Assembly (NCBI GenBank): GCA_024114885.1
Contig: CP099424.1
Span: 744,001 to 808,000, forward strand
Reading direction: 5' to 3'
Length of the DNA stretch: 64,000 nt
Origin: Septoria linicola
Taxonomy: Eukaryota > Ascomycota > Dothideomycetes > Mycosphaerellales > Mycosphaerellaceae
The notes under the pieces are model-generated. The model worked only from the letters and a program-made list of their open reading frames with translations. It did no database searches and was not told the DNA's origin. Below are positions 38,689-49,612 of the stretch, piece by piece. The translations under genes and the position numbers were made by a program. The number at the start of each line of letters is the position of its first letter. Positions within the stretch are counted from its first letter, which is position 1.

Positions 38689-40275
38689 ATGGCTCCGCAC
38701 TCATTGTCAGATATGTCGTCACCTACACAGTCCTATACATCTACCACAATCACATCACCTGACGATATTTCCAGCATGGTCAACGGCAGCAGAGGATGTA
38801 ATCTACACCGTTATGGCGACGATGAGGTCCAAGATCTGGTATGCTGCGGGTTTGGCCCAGCCTCGCTTGCCATTGCAGTTGCTCTTCACGACAGTCTGGA
38901 AATGAACGACACAAGGCTCGCTACTCGTGCACCCCGAGCACGATTCCTGGAAAAGCAACACAAGTTTGCATGGCATGCTGGTATGCTCTTGCCTGGGGCG
39001 AAGATGCAAATCACCTTTCTCAAGGATATGGCCACTCTAAGGAACCCCCAGAGCGAGTTTACCTTTCTGAACTACCTCCACGCCAAGGATCGATTAGTCG
39101 CATTCACCAACCTGAATACTTTCCTGCCGCAGCGTGTCGAATATGAGGATTACATGCGGTGGTGTGCAGAGCACTTCAACAACGTCGTCGACTACAGCCA
39201 GAATGTGGAGTCTGTCACTGCCGGTCCACGAAGCTCCAGGACAGGTGCTGTCGAGTACTTCAACGTGCACTCTACCAACTCTCAGACTGGTGAGCGACAA
39301 TCGCTCAAGGCGAAGAACGTGGTAATTGCTGCTGGTGGTCGGCCAAACATTCCTCAGACACTTCCAGAGTATCACCCACGGATCATCCACTCCTCGCAGT
39401 ATGCAACGCACATCAACAAGATATTCCCTGAAGGTTCGCATCCAAAGAGGATCGCCGTAATCGGTGCTGGGCAGAGTGCTGCTGAGTGTTGGCACGACAT
39501 CCCTATGCGCTTCCCAGGCACGCAGTCAGTGATGCTCATGCGTGGTGCTGCCATGAAGCCTAGCGATGACTCTCCATTGTGAGTAGCATCATCTCTTCTG
39601 CGTCGGCAATTGCTAACAACCTGTAGTGTCAACGAAGTGTTCAACCCCGAACGCGTCGACGATGTCTTCGCCCAGGACCCTAAGATCCGTGCCAACGCCC
39701 TCGCCCTCGACAAAGCCACGAACTACGGTGTCGTCCGAATCGAACTCCTCGAACAGATCTACGGCGAGATGTACTCATACCAGATCCAGAACCTGCCGGA
39801 AGAAGAGTGGCCGCTCCGAATTATGAACTACCGGGAGGTGAATGGCATGCGAGACATTACCGTCGATGGAAAGCCTGCTATCGAGCTGCAGATCCAGAAC
39901 AATGCTGGTCTGTACCACCAGGACAAGGATGTCCGCGCTGAAACAGTGGAGGTCGACCTCGTTGTCGTGGCTAGCGGATACCGTCGTGATGCCCATAAAG
40001 AGATGCTGCATGAGGTCCGCGACCTGATGCCAGGTGGGAATGTTGGGGATAAAGACTGGACGGTCAAGCGTGACTACGCGGTTGAGTTCGCAGAGGGTGC
40101 TGTCGAGCCAGATGCTGGCGTTTGGCTGCAAGGATGCAATGAGAAGACACACGGTCTTTCGGATACACTTCTCTCCATTCTTGCTGTGCGAGGAGGTGAG
40201 ATGGTTGAGAACATCTTTGGCTATTCTCCTGTTGCGAATGAGAAGCACATGGAGACCTCGTTTGAGCTGAGGTGA
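38689..40275 (+). CDS. sidA: L-ornithine N5-monooxygenase (siderophore biosynthesis)
   Basis: Exons 38689-39578 and 39627-40275 encode 512 aa. The 48-nt intron has a GTGAGT donor, TGCTAAC branch point and TAG acceptor. The start is the ATG at 38689; the upstream in-frame TTG at 38629 is unlikely. The enzyme uses FAD, NADPH and O2 to hydroxylate L-ornithine at N5, the first committed step of hydroxamate siderophores. Visible motifs are the FAD-binding GFGPASLAIA (near residue 60), the substrate-region KMQITFLKDMATLRNP, the NADPH-binding VIGAGQSAAE, and the C-terminal VVVASGYRRDAH of the ATGY type. Length matches SidA/Sid1 proteins (about 500 aa). Its closeness to the NRPS and the two upstream GATA sites suggest repression in iron-replete cells. 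An acylating enzyme is not in the window. Confidence 0.95.
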
Positions 40276-42073
40276 GGATGCGATGGAGAAGTGCGCGCTC
40301 CGATTCATTGTTGATGTATGTCTGCTTGAGAGCAATATTCCCAGCGATATGGTAGACCCGGCGTAAGGTAGCGAGCATGGCTTTTCTCACGGCATTGCTT
40401 TACATGCTGTTTAATGTCACACGATTAGATCTCAGCTTGCCGCATTACAGTAAAAACTCTCATCAGTGTATTGGATCTCTTCGACGTGCTCATGCCTCGA
40501 CGACTCCCCGGAGGAAGTCACGTTACTGAGAACTCTCTCGCGCACTGCTGAGAAGCGTGCCCTTCGCTTCCTGCTGCAAACCCTGCCTCGAGAACGTGGG
40601 ACAAGGATTTCTAGTGTCACCTGGATCATGTTGTCATCCCACATGTGAGCTCGGATATCATCGGGATGCTGGAGCTGATGCCGCTGATCTTAGATCCGAT
40701 TGATAAGATAATGTTCCGTGTGGCCGTCAGTATGCCCTTGCAGGTTTTCGTTCTGGGACTCGAAGTGCATAGTCCTGTCAAAAGGCTGCGTACTGTTGCA
40801 TAGCTGTGGCCGCATCATGGTGATGATCCACGCACCGTCAACTACACGGAGCTGCACTGAGCTGCAACGGTCCTTCTTCTCTTGCCAGTGGACCATGTGA
40901 GCGTGATCATCGTGGACATCTGTCAAGCAATAACCTACGTTTGGCTCGCATTATCTGTTTCGGTCCTGTGTTGTGAGTGTATTCTTCAACCTAACCATCA
41001 TATGATATACATATGTACAGAAAGTGAGCACACGACAAACCATTGCGGCGTGGGAGAAATAATCGCCAAGCGTCTGCATCCTTGCTGTGACCAGAGATTG
41101 CGATCTTGTGCTACACGACTTTGTGCAACCAGATAGACTCTACGGTCGTGTGTTGAATGCTTGTTCCTAAGCAAAGCTATGCCCGAAATCTGGCACAGTG
41201 CTCGAGCACGGCTGTCGATGCTCCAGGCGTTGTCCTTGTTGCAGCCCATGGACCCATGCTCGATGTGACCTCAGTCGTTTTGCTTCGTTCTTGCCTCTGC
41301 TCAACACCATCCTCCGTTTTCAAACAGCCACTGACATGGAATGACCGCAGCGACAGAGCTCTGCCAACATCAACACTTGGGCATCACACGATTGTGCCGC
41401 AGCCAGCAAACCTTCTCGTGCCAACGCAGGGCTGAGCAATCATCCCAAGCGGAGTTGGCGCATGGTGACACGCGCCATCGTGGGGGTTAGGTGGATGTTC
41501 AGCAGTTCTGCTGCATTTCCCACTGGCCGCAAAGTGTGATTAATGCACGACAACCACATCCACCACGCGCACTACGCATGAACTGGCTCACGCCATCTCG
41601 ACAGGTCGGTTGCCGGCAATCTCGTGGCAGCAACGAGGCTTGGTTGGTCGCAAGTAACCTGCAAGCAAGCAGCGTAGAGAAAATAGCGCCAATGCCCTCT
41701 TGGTAATGCTAGGACCTCGGTTGCTTATTCGCTGGAAGCCCACTATACCAGAGCAGACTCCACTGTTCGCTTGCAGCGCGTCGCTAGTTTTGATGTTGCC
41801 TGCCGCCCACACACCACGTACACCAACGCAGGCAGGGTCACGACTCATCTCAGACTCTGCACTTCTGTTTCTCCACCTCTCTTCGCTCGCTTGGGAGCAG
41901 GCGGGCCATGAAGGAATTTGCATGATTCAGCCTTTGGTATAAGTGGACTTCTGGTGCGCATTTGCGGGACAGAAATAGAGAAGTCTGCCCCGCCATATTC
42001 TGAAGTGGTGTTTGTGGAACCTGGTCGGCACCGGAAGCTGGTGAATCTCAGACCTCTGCTGGACTGGATAATC
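40276..42073. other. 1.8-kb gene-free stretch
   Basis: Short frames (up to about 110 codons) on both strands overlap without domain signal. I see no repeat, RNA gene or transposon remnant. The right end contains the promoter of the F-box gene at 42074. Confidence 0.4.
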
Positions 42074-42955
42074 ATGGCAGCAGCTACAGCAACCCTCGAT
42101 ACGGGAGAGCTTCTCGAACTCATCCTTCTCAATCTGGACACACGAACTTTACTGCTATCCCAGCGTGTGGACCGGAGATGGCATTATATCATCCGACACA
42201 GCAAAATGCTGCAAAAGAAGCTCTTCCTCCTACCAACCAATACCTTTGATGAAATCCTGGAACTAGGGTTACTAGATGCCTCCAAGTCCGAGAGGTATAA
42301 CATCCTCGACGCCACATCGCACCGCAGCAAGCAATTCTTGGAACAAGTGGTCATTTTGAATGACCTTCTCTTCGACACCACTCGAGAATGGAAGCTGCGC
42401 AATGTCGCCTTTGCAGATCCCGAAGCACGGCAGGGAACTGACTCTCGAGTGATGAGATTCATCCCATCCTGGCAAAGAATGCTCCTCACGCAACCTCCCC
42501 CAAGCACAGGAAAGGGAGATGTCATGTTCTGGTTCGAGGATGCCAATGGCAATGATGAGCTATGTGAAGGCGTGAACACGCTTGGCGATATGATGCAGAA
42601 GATTTATGTCAAGAACTCTGCGCGGACGGATGGGTTTGATGTGGATTGGCAGAGCGCGAGCGTGAGGCCTGTCAAGCATGCTGTCGATGGAACGTACTAC
42701 ATGAAGCTACTGGCACAGAGGAAGAAGGATGAGGGGAGGAGACGGAAAGTCAGTGTGGATCTGATGAAGGAGATGACTCCATCCACGCCTGCTTTGCCCA
42801 TTGGAGAGAGCATTGAGCAGTTCGAGGCGTATTTTGACGATGGTGAGGATGACGCTGCCTCGTCCGCGAGGCCTTTCAACAGGTTTGAGGCGGTCACCAC
42901 GCATGAAGAAACGACATGGCCATGTGATGTGGGAGCGGAATTTGCAAATCTTTGA
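42074..42955 (+). CDS. F-box-domain protein, 293 aa
   Basis: Single exon from the ATG at 42074; the longer frame from 41918 begins with TTG and its added residues look non-coding. An F-box lies at about residues 10-50: TGELLELILLNLDTRTLLL, then QRVDRRWHYIIRHSKMLQKKLF. This LL..L.TR.LLL.QRV.RRW spacing is that of a large lineage-expanded F-box group in Dothideomycetes, in which the remaining 200 residues form a poorly conserved domain and an acidic tail (here FDDGEDDAASS). A role as SCF substrate adaptor is inferred. No partner is suggested by neighbours. Confidence 0.75.
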   Translation: MAAATATLDTGELLELILLNLDTRTLLLSQRVDRRWHYIIRHSKMLQKKLFLLPTNTFDEILELGLLDASKSERYNILDATSHRSKQFLEQVVILNDLLFDTTREWKLRNVAFADPEARQGTDSRVMRFIPSWQRMLLTQPPPSTGKGDVMFWFEDANGNDELCEGVNTLGDMMQKIYVKNSARTDGFDVDWQSASVRPVKHAVDGTYYMKLLAQRKKDEGRRRKVSVDLMKEMTPSTPALPIGESIEQFEAYFDDGEDDAASSARPFNRFEAVTTHEETTWPCDVGAEFANL

Positions 42956-43267
42956 ACGACAGCAAGTGATTTACAGCTTTGACGATTCAGCAAGCCAGGC
43001 AGCATGGGCGTAAGGGAGTGATAGGAAGCATTGGGGGGAAAGAGTAGCATTTGCATTGGAAGGAGAGATATACCTCATGAAATGAAGAAGCGTGATGAAG
43101 TGTGGAGTGCAAATAGCATGAATTCGTTATTCGTATGATGTGTTGAAAGGCCAAAAGATACCTTTTGTCATTCTGCAGTGCCAGCAACCAACACCAGATC
43201 TCGTGCATCAACCACTCTATTAGCGACTGATATTTCAACTCAACACCTCAACCTCCACCTCCCCTCA
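42956..43267. other. Short convergent spacer
   Basis: 312 bp between the end of the F-box gene and the proposed end of the small Ser-rich gene. Nothing recognisable. Confidence 0.3.
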
Positions 43268-43702
43268 TCAGATACACTCAAAAATGACAGCTCGCGGAAA
43301 GACTACCGCATCATAGTCCTGCACACAACCTCAGTATCAGCAATCCACTCTCAAGTAACTTCTTCGTCTTTCCACAACCCAACGCAACAAAGAAAGCAAG
43401 AGTCGAACAAGGAGAAACGATTGAACTCACCTCCCAACCCCACAAACCTCGACATGCCTCTCTCCTACCAAGCCCGCCATCATTACTGCAGAAGATGTCG
43501 TCTGTTCCATCCCACTCAACCAGTTGCCATATTGTTGTTGTTGCTGCTGCTTCTTGTTTCTCTGCGTAGGTCTCACAGGAGTCCTTGGAGCCGTGGGATT
43601 GGAGGATTCAGGGTTGGGCTCTCGTAGCATTTTGAAGTCGGCATCGAGTGAGGACGAGCTGGATGTGGAGGAAGTAGAGGAGGAGCGGGAGGATTTTGCC
43701 AT
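43268..43702 (-). CDS. Small Ser-rich protein, about 101 aa, unknown
   Basis: An ATG at 43702 starts a Ser-rich head (MAKSSRSSSTSSTSSSSS), a Pro-rich linker, a KKQQQQQQ run and the more conserved-looking YGNWLSGMEQTTSSAVMMAG. A donor at 43447 (GTTTGT) and acceptor CAG at 43320-43319 join it to a 17-codon second exon (DYDAVVFPRAVIFECI), making an in-frame 129-nt intron. A stronger donor, GTGAGT, starts at 43430 but leads to a stop after five more residues. Coding is supported by the ordered composition and the spliced continuation; family and function are unknown. Confidence 0.42.
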
Positions 43703-44321
43703 GGTTGGTGGCTGTGGTCCTGATTGTGAGATGGTAGATGTGGAAGAGTGCTGGTTGTGATGATCTCTGGGAATGTGGCAGAGGGCCCAGACACCGAGGA
43801 CGGACATTCTTGCTGCAGTGTTCGAGGGGTGGTCTTGTGTGTTGTGTTGAGGTGGGATGCTTGTGGTCGGTTTGGAGGATGGCTTCGCTTGTGCTGGATT
43901 TGATCTCAGATATCTTGAAGTAGGAGGCAGTGGGAGACAGCCAGGCAATGGACAACCACAATGAGCTAGCTTCAATTACAGGAGCTCGCTTCTGCACTCT
44001 CTTGAGACCCGGAGTGAGGTCCAGAGGTCCCGTCATGCTCTCGCGTGATCTATGGTAAGCCGTATCATCTCCCTTCTGATAGGATAGCCAAGTGTGGGAT
44101 GAGGCGTGGGCGTGGTTGAGAATCCCTACCTGCTGCATGCCTGAATCGTATGGCACATGCTGCCTACTCTGCACGTACCTGCCGCCCCGCCCCAGCCATC
44201 TGATACACACACACGCACGATGCTACATGGGGGAAGCGTCTCCGCGTGTACCACTGGGATGTAACAGCAGTGTCAGATGAATTGCTTGCTCTTTTATTGG
44301 TTCTATGCGGCTACTACAAGT
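43703..44321. other. Intergenic 0.6 kb
   Basis: It holds the promoter of the small Ser-rich gene and the 3' end of the dehydrogenase gene (both minus). Overlapping short frames only. Confidence 0.35.
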
Positions 44322-45571
44322 CTAGTAGGTGTAGAAGCCCCTGCCAGACTTCTTGCCGAGCCAGCCTGCATCGACCATCTGCCGCAGTCGCACAGCAGGT
44401 CGGTACTTGCTGTCTCCTAGCTGTGTGTGCAGGACTTCCATGATTGCTAGACATGTGTCGAGACCGATGAAGTCTGCCAGTTGTAGCGGACCCATGGGCA
44501 CGTTTGTACCATTTTTCATGATGCTGTCTATGCTTTCCTCACTGCCAATGTTCGTTTCGAGACAAATGATGGCTTCGTTGATGTAGGGCATCAAGATGCG
44601 GTTGGCGAGGAAGCCGGGCGTGTCGGCAGATGTGGAAGGGATCTTGCCCATGCGTCTGCAGAACTCGAGGGCGGTAGCGAGGGTCTCGGGGGAGGTCTGG
44701 AGGCCAGAGATGATCTCGACACCCTTCTGAACGGGGACGGGGTTCATGAAGTGGGTGGACAGAACACGAGAGGAAGCGCTGAGGTCGGTGGGATCCTATC
44801 AGAAGCGAGGGAATGAGCATGAGTATGACCACGCTGAAAGTTTCTTCACGTTTGCAGGTGACAGAATGTATGGACAGGGATGGGGCGAGCTGCAGGTTGA
44901 TCTGATGAGAAGTGACATACCGTCGTGGTGGCGGCCGCGATCCTGGTAATGGATATGGACGAGGTATTAGTGGCCAGAATGGCATGGGCGGGACAAGTGG
45001 CAGCGAGCTGGGCAAAGATCTTGGTCTTGAGGTCGACGATCTCGGGCACAGCCTCAATGACCATGTCCACGTTGCTCAGATGGTCCATCTTGGTGGTGGC
45101 CGTGAGTCGGCCTCGAATGGTGTCAGCATCTTCTTGGGAGAGTTTCTGCTTGGTGACATCTTTGCTGAGAAGCTTGTCGGCAAATGCGAGGCCTTTGTCT
45201 AGTGACTTTTGGGATGTATCGACGAGCGTGACGGGCACTTGAGCAGCTCGTGCAGCTACCAGAGCAATTCCTAGGCCCTATGGAGCAGGCTGATCATCAG
45301 TCAGCTGCATTAACACAGATGTGATAGGGTAGCTTTCGAAGTGGTAACGAGCATACCATCTGTCCCGCGCCTGCAGATGGAGTTGGTTAGCTCATGTTTG
45401 TCTGCCAGTCGAGATATTGAATCCATGTCACTTGCCTACGACACCCAAGCGGTTCACCGTGGCGGCATCAGCTAGAACAGCCGGGCTCTGCGAGAATGAA
45501 CGAGTCGCGCGGATGCATGTCGGCGAGATGAGCCCACACGAGGCGTGGGGAGTGATGCGTCGAGCGAGCAT
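44322..45571 (-). CDS. Mitochondrial 3-hydroxyacyl/3-hydroxybutyryl-CoA dehydrogenase
   Basis: Four exons: 45571-45436, 45370-45357, 45277-44921 and 44795-44322 (326 aa, phases close). Exon 2 is only 14 nt, and intron 1 starts with GC (AG|GCAAGT) rather than GT; with these choices the protein reads the NAD-binding GVVGAGQMGLG. The N-terminus (MLARRITPHASCGLISPTCI, then RATRSF) is a mitochondrial presequence. Other family motifs are TLVDTSQKSL, the IEAVPE segment, ATNTSSISI, HFMNPVPVQKGVEI, and DTPGFLANRILMPYINEA; the protein ends in GKKSGRGFYTY. The enzyme oxidises L-3-hydroxyacyl-CoA with NAD in short-chain beta-oxidation or butanoate/amino-acid catabolism. Length fits HADH (about 310 aa). 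Confidence 0.9.
45357..45370 (-). other. 14-nt microexon after a GC-AG intron
   Basis: The sequence GCGCGGGACAGATG is flanked by ctgcag on its 5' side and gtatgc on its 3' side, and restores the GAGQM part of the NAD-binding loop. Without it, or with the nearby GT donor, the motif is lost. Confidence 0.8.
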
Positions 45572-46012
45572 CGTAATTTGTGGTTTCAAGATGCAACTAT
45601 TGGGGAAAAAGATGGCAATGGGCGTGGGAGCTATATCAAGTGCGCTGCGGCATCGCAAGTCAAATGGACAGTACCGTTCGGCTTAGTCGATCAATACCCG
45701 AGGCGAGCAGGGGGTCGACGGATGGACAGTAATCTGAACTGCGTTTCTTCTTCATTGGTGCAGAAGAGGCAGACAAAGTGCCAGATTGACAGTAGGCTGT
45801 TACAGTGGCATGCACGGTCGAAGAGGTGTGGATAGTGGTGCAGTGCAAGAAAAGAGTGTTCTACATCGACTGTTCCTTGTTATCATGTGATGCCAAGCCC
45901 GGCAAGCTTAATCGAGCTAGCGTGTCGCGAACGCGTGCTTCGTGTTCGTGGACGCGACTGGGGTGTAGATCAGAGATGAGGGACAGCTCAATGTAGGAAA
46001 TGTGACTGCACC
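45572..46012. promoter_or_regulatory. Divergent promoter (dehydrogenase / Tof1)
   Basis: 441 bp between two start codons on opposite strands. Both promoters must lie here. No TATA box or repeat stands out. Confidence 0.45.
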
Positions 46013-49000
46013 ATGGACGCCTTCGAGAAGAGCACGACGGTCGACGTCGAAGTGCGGGCGTATGTCACGTCACTCGTCAACGCCGTTGGTGGTCGATCCA
46101 CGTACGACGACAGCTACAGCGTGGGAGACGATGCCGTTGCCGTGCTCAAGGACTTGCAACGATGGCTGCGATTATACGACGAAAAGACGAACCGACGGGA
46201 TGTGAAGCGAGTGCTGGCAGAGGCAAATCTGGTCAAGGGCGATCTGCTAGAGATTCTCTCATTGTGGTCGGAAGACGCACAAGAGAACAAGCACAAGGCC
46301 AAGTTGGCGCTGGCATGTCTGGAATTGCTGGTGCCGCTGACTTGGCCACTGCAGCTGGATGGAGAGTTGGCCACTGTCAATCATCACAGACATACGCCAT
46401 ATCTCCAGCTGGCTCAGGTAGGCTACAAGAGGGATGTTCTGCAGTTCGAAGGTGCAAAGATTCTGCGAACCCTCGTCCGGACTGCACTGCCCGCCATGGC
46501 CACAACGAGGCGAGAGAGGAGCAAGAGAGACGAGGGTATCATCAAGCTCGTCTTGTACTTCTTCCGCAACATTGCCATGATTACACAGCCACAGCACCTT
46601 CCTTCGCAAGGTGATGAGAACGACATTAGCCCGTCTGCCACGATTGAGGCCTTTCACGAGCAGGACATTCTGAATTTACTCTTGACCATTGGATCCGGAA
46701 TGGGCGAGGAATTTCAGGACCAGGACGTCATCTTGTTGGAGGTGCTGTTCCATCTGCTGAAGGGCATCGATGCACGAAAGCTGTTCATGAAGAAGGAGCA
46801 GGTGAATACTGAAGAGACGACAGAGCTCAAGAATCTGCTACAAAAAGAGAAGGCAATGGTGGACAGCTACAAAAGACATGCTCCCACCCGGCACAATCGG
46901 TTTGGCACGATGATTTGGGTGAAGAGGGAGGACGAGAAGTTATCGACTGTGTCTGGACAAACGAGCATGACCAACGAGACCGACACTCTGCGGCAGATGG
47001 ATGCGAGCAAGAAGTGGAACAAGCCGCTGTATCGTGGAAAGCTTGCCCGAGAGTTTGATGAGAACTCAGAATTTGGCATGCGAGTGGACTTGACAGATAA
47101 TGCTCGGAAGCATTTACGAGCTTTTGTCGAAGACTTTCTGGACTCATCCTTCAATCCGCTTTTCTCGATGCTTCGAAAAGCGATCGAGCGCGAGGCCGAG
47201 CGCGTGCAGAGTATGCATCACAAGCAGTACTTTTATCTGATCTCCTGGTTCCTCACGGCCGAAGCAGCACGGCGAGATCAATCACGGAGAGAGGCAGCCT
47301 GGAATGCACATCGACCAACGCAGACGAACGTGGAAGACAACACGTTTGCCTATATTGCAGCTGTGCTCGATCAGGAGACTTTCGTGCTGCTGAATCGACA
47401 AATGCAGAACGCTTACGACAACAAGAGCTGGCAGGACCTGCAGGCAACACTTCTTTGCTTTACACAAATCTTGCTTACGGTGCAGAGCATGGCTGAGAGC
47501 AAGGATGAAGAAGATCAGGAGATTGCCGAGAACATACAGAATCGCATATTCTACGAAGAATCAACACATGACCGGATCGTGCAAGTACTGCGCGGGTACA
47601 CACATCAAGGATTCGCCTATCTGGATGCCGTCACGGAGTGTGTGCATGTGTTTGTACGAATGCTGGAACGCTACAGCAAGCAGAACGTGGATATGCAGAT
47701 TCGCTCTAAGCGGCGAGCGAGGAAGAAGAGGCAACAACAGACCAACACAGAGGGAGGTGATGATGCTGAAGACGCCGCTGAAGATGCTCAAGAGGTGGCC
47801 CGAACTGTGACGGAGAGGAAGTTCGATTTTGCAAAGTACTCGGCGAAGTTCCTGTCACAGCAATGTGTCGACACATTCATCTCTTTCACTCAGTACTACC
47901 GAGACCTGACCCCAGTCCAGCTGAAACGAGCACATCGATACTTTTACCGACTGGCCTTCAAGCACGAACTAGCAGTACTGCTCTTTCGTGTCGATATTCT
48001 GGCCCTCTTTCACAAGCTCATCAAAGGACCAGAGGGTCTCGACCCTGCCATGGAGGGCTACAAAGACTGGGAGCAGCTCGTACAGCAAGTCTTTCGTCGA
48101 TGTATCAAATGGATGCAGCGAGATACCGAAGGCCAGGGCTGGCAGCAAGCTTGTGTTGTGGAGATGCTGTTCAGCAAGATCCCCAACACAATGTTCTACC
48201 TGCAGCATGGGTATGACAAGGTCGTGGAGAAGCGAGCGCCACGTCCTCCTGCCGAGCTGGAACTGAAGCCATCAGTTGCGGAAGACCAGCGTCTTGCCAT
48301 TGCCACGTCTCTTCTGATTGAACAAGCAAAGGCGGGTGAGCTGGATTGGGTCAAGAAGCAGTTGCAGAATGCCGCAGAGGAGAGACAGTCGTGGGAGGAC
48401 GACCAAGCTGCGCGCATGGGTCTGGTAAGCCTGGAGGATCGTGCGGAGGCCGCACCGGATGCACCGGTCCTGGAACCCGCGCCTACCATATTCCTTGCAC
48501 CAGATAATGATGAAAGGAAGGCTGCACTCTTCAAAGATAAGCATCTGCGTCTTCTGCTCACCACGCTGGGCTTTCAGAGGCTGGGTCTCGCTGACGATGC
48601 GGAGGCTGCTTGGATTATACCGTCCGAGTTGACATCTGCTCAGCTGATCGAGTCGTTGAACCAGATCAAGAAGGCTGAGTTCGATCCTCCGACTTTTGAC
48701 AACGACAAAACTGCAGCGGATCTCGTCCGCTCGAAAGCAGCTGGCCGAAGAGGAGCGACCTTCGACGACAACGACTCTGAGACCGACGCTAGTGGCAGTG
48801 GTGGCGACATCGATGAAGCCATGTTTCCTCCAAACTTGAAGGAGAAGCGGAAGCGGAAAGACGGCGAGGAGAAGCCAAAGAAGCGAAGGAAGAGGGATAC
48901 AGTTGAGAGGACAGAAGAGGAAATCGACGAGAAAAGGAAAGCTCGCGACCGCAAAGAGCGCGAGAAAAACGCCAAGATCAAATCTAAACTCTTCATCACG

Positions 49001-49612
49001 GAGTCGGATGACGAGTCTGATGCAGAAGCCGACGCAGCGTTCTTCCAGCTCGAAGAGCAGAGGAGACAAAATACTGCTGGTGTCATTCGCAACGCTTTGC
49101 TCAAGCAGATGGATGATGCGGAGGCTGAAGCCGAGAAGGAAGTCGACGGCATGCAGAAAGGCAAGAAGAAGAAGCAGGCGCAGAAGACTGTGGCGAAGAA
49201 GGCGGTGAAGAAAGCCAAAAAGAAAAAGAAGACGAAGGAGGTGGATAGCGAGGGTGAGGATCAGATTATGATTGATGTGGGCGATGAGAGTAGCGATGAT
49301 GGTGTGGGAAGGACGAAGTCGTCACCAGTCGATGTGCAATCGAGTGAGGATGATGGACCTCAACCTAAACGACGGGCAAAGAAGTCTTCGCCGATCGAGG
49401 TGTCGGATCATAGCGATTCGTCACCTCTGCCTTCGGATATGGAGGATGAGGCTGCTGCTGGAGCAGAAAAGGATTTGCCCCTGAAGGAAGTCTCGGCGAA
49501 CAAGTCGAGTGCGAGGGTAGTGGACAGTGATGAGGATGAAGAGCCTGTCAAGCCTGTGGCAAGGAGGAATATGCGGGCGGGCTTCATTATTGACGATAGT
49601 GATGATGAGTAG
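46013..49612 (+). CDS. TOF1: Tof1/Swi1 (Timeless) replication-fork protection protein
   Basis: Single exon, 1199 aa, the usual size of fungal Tof1. The N-terminal Timeless domain (about residues 30-300) shows the family segments LKDLQRWLRLYDEKTNRRDV, LVPLTWPLQ, FEGAKILRTLVR and KLVLYFFRNIAMI. The middle part (about 370-800) is helical. The last 300 residues are highly charged with alternating Lys/Arg-rich and Asp/Glu/Ser-rich tracts (RKRKDGEEKPKKRRKR; ESDDESDAEADAA) and the protein ends in IIDDSDDE. Tof1 with Csm3 (Swi1-Swi3) stabilises stalled replication forks and activates the replication checkpoint in the nucleus. The basic tracts are likely nuclear localisation signals. Confidence 0.95.
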   Translation: MDAFEKSTTVDVEVRAYVTSLVNAVGGRSTYDDSYSVGDDAVAVLKDLQRWLRLYDEKTNRRDVKRVLAEANLVKGDLLEILSLWSEDAQENKHKAKLALACLELLVPLTWPLQLDGELATVNHHRHTPYLQLAQVGYKRDVLQFEGAKILRTLVRTALPAMATTRRERSKRDEGIIKLVLYFFRNIAMITQPQHLPSQGDENDISPSATIEAFHEQDILNLLLTIGSGMGEEFQDQDVILLEVLFHLLKGIDARKLFMKKEQVNTEETTELKNLLQKEKAMVDSYKRHAPTRHNRFGTMIWVKREDEKLSTVSGQTSMTNETDTLRQMDASKKWNKPLYRGKLAREFDENSEFGMRVDLTDNARKHLRAFVEDFLDSSFNPLFSMLRKAIEREAERVQSMHHKQYFYLISWFLTAEAARRDQSRREAAWNAHRPTQTNVEDNTFAYIAAVLDQETFVLLNRQMQNAYDNKSWQDLQATLLCFTQILLTVQSMAESKDEEDQEIAENIQNRIFYEESTHDRIVQVLRGYTHQGFAYLDAVTECVHVFVRMLERYSKQNVDMQIRSKRRARKKRQQQTNTEGGDDAEDAAEDAQEVARTVTERKFDFAKYSAKFLSQQCVDTFISFTQYYRDLTPVQLKRAHRYFYRLAFKHELAVLLFRVDILALFHKLIKGPEGLDPAMEGYKDWEQLVQQVFRRCIKWMQRDTEGQGWQQACVVEMLFSKIPNTMFYLQHGYDKVVEKRAPRPPAELELKPSVAEDQRLAIATSLLIEQAKAGELDWVKKQLQNAAEERQSWEDDQAARMGLVSLEDRAEAAPDAPVLEPAPTIFLAPDNDERKAALFKDKHLRLLLTTLGFQRLGLADDAEAAWIIPSELTSAQLIESLNQIKKAEFDPPTFDNDKTAADLVRSKAAGRRGATFDDNDSETDASGSGGDIDEAMFPPNLKEKRKRKDGEEKPKKRRKRDTVERTEEEIDEKRKARDRKEREKNAKIKSKLFITESDDESDAEADAAFFQLEEQRRQNTAGVIRNALLKQMDDAEAEAEKEVDGMQKGKKKKQAQKTVAKKAVKKAKKKKKTKEVDSEGEDQIMIDVGDESSDDGVGRTKSSPVDVQSSEDDGPQPKRRAKKSSPIEVSDHSDSSPLPSDMEDEAAAGAEKDLPLKEVSANKSSARVVDSDEDEEPVKPVARRNMRAGFIIDDSDDE

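Noticed and set aside
48272..49218. Two minus frames (265 and 192 codons) rich in Ser, Phe or Leu
   Set aside because: They are complements of the Lys/Glu/Asp-rich Tof1 tail.
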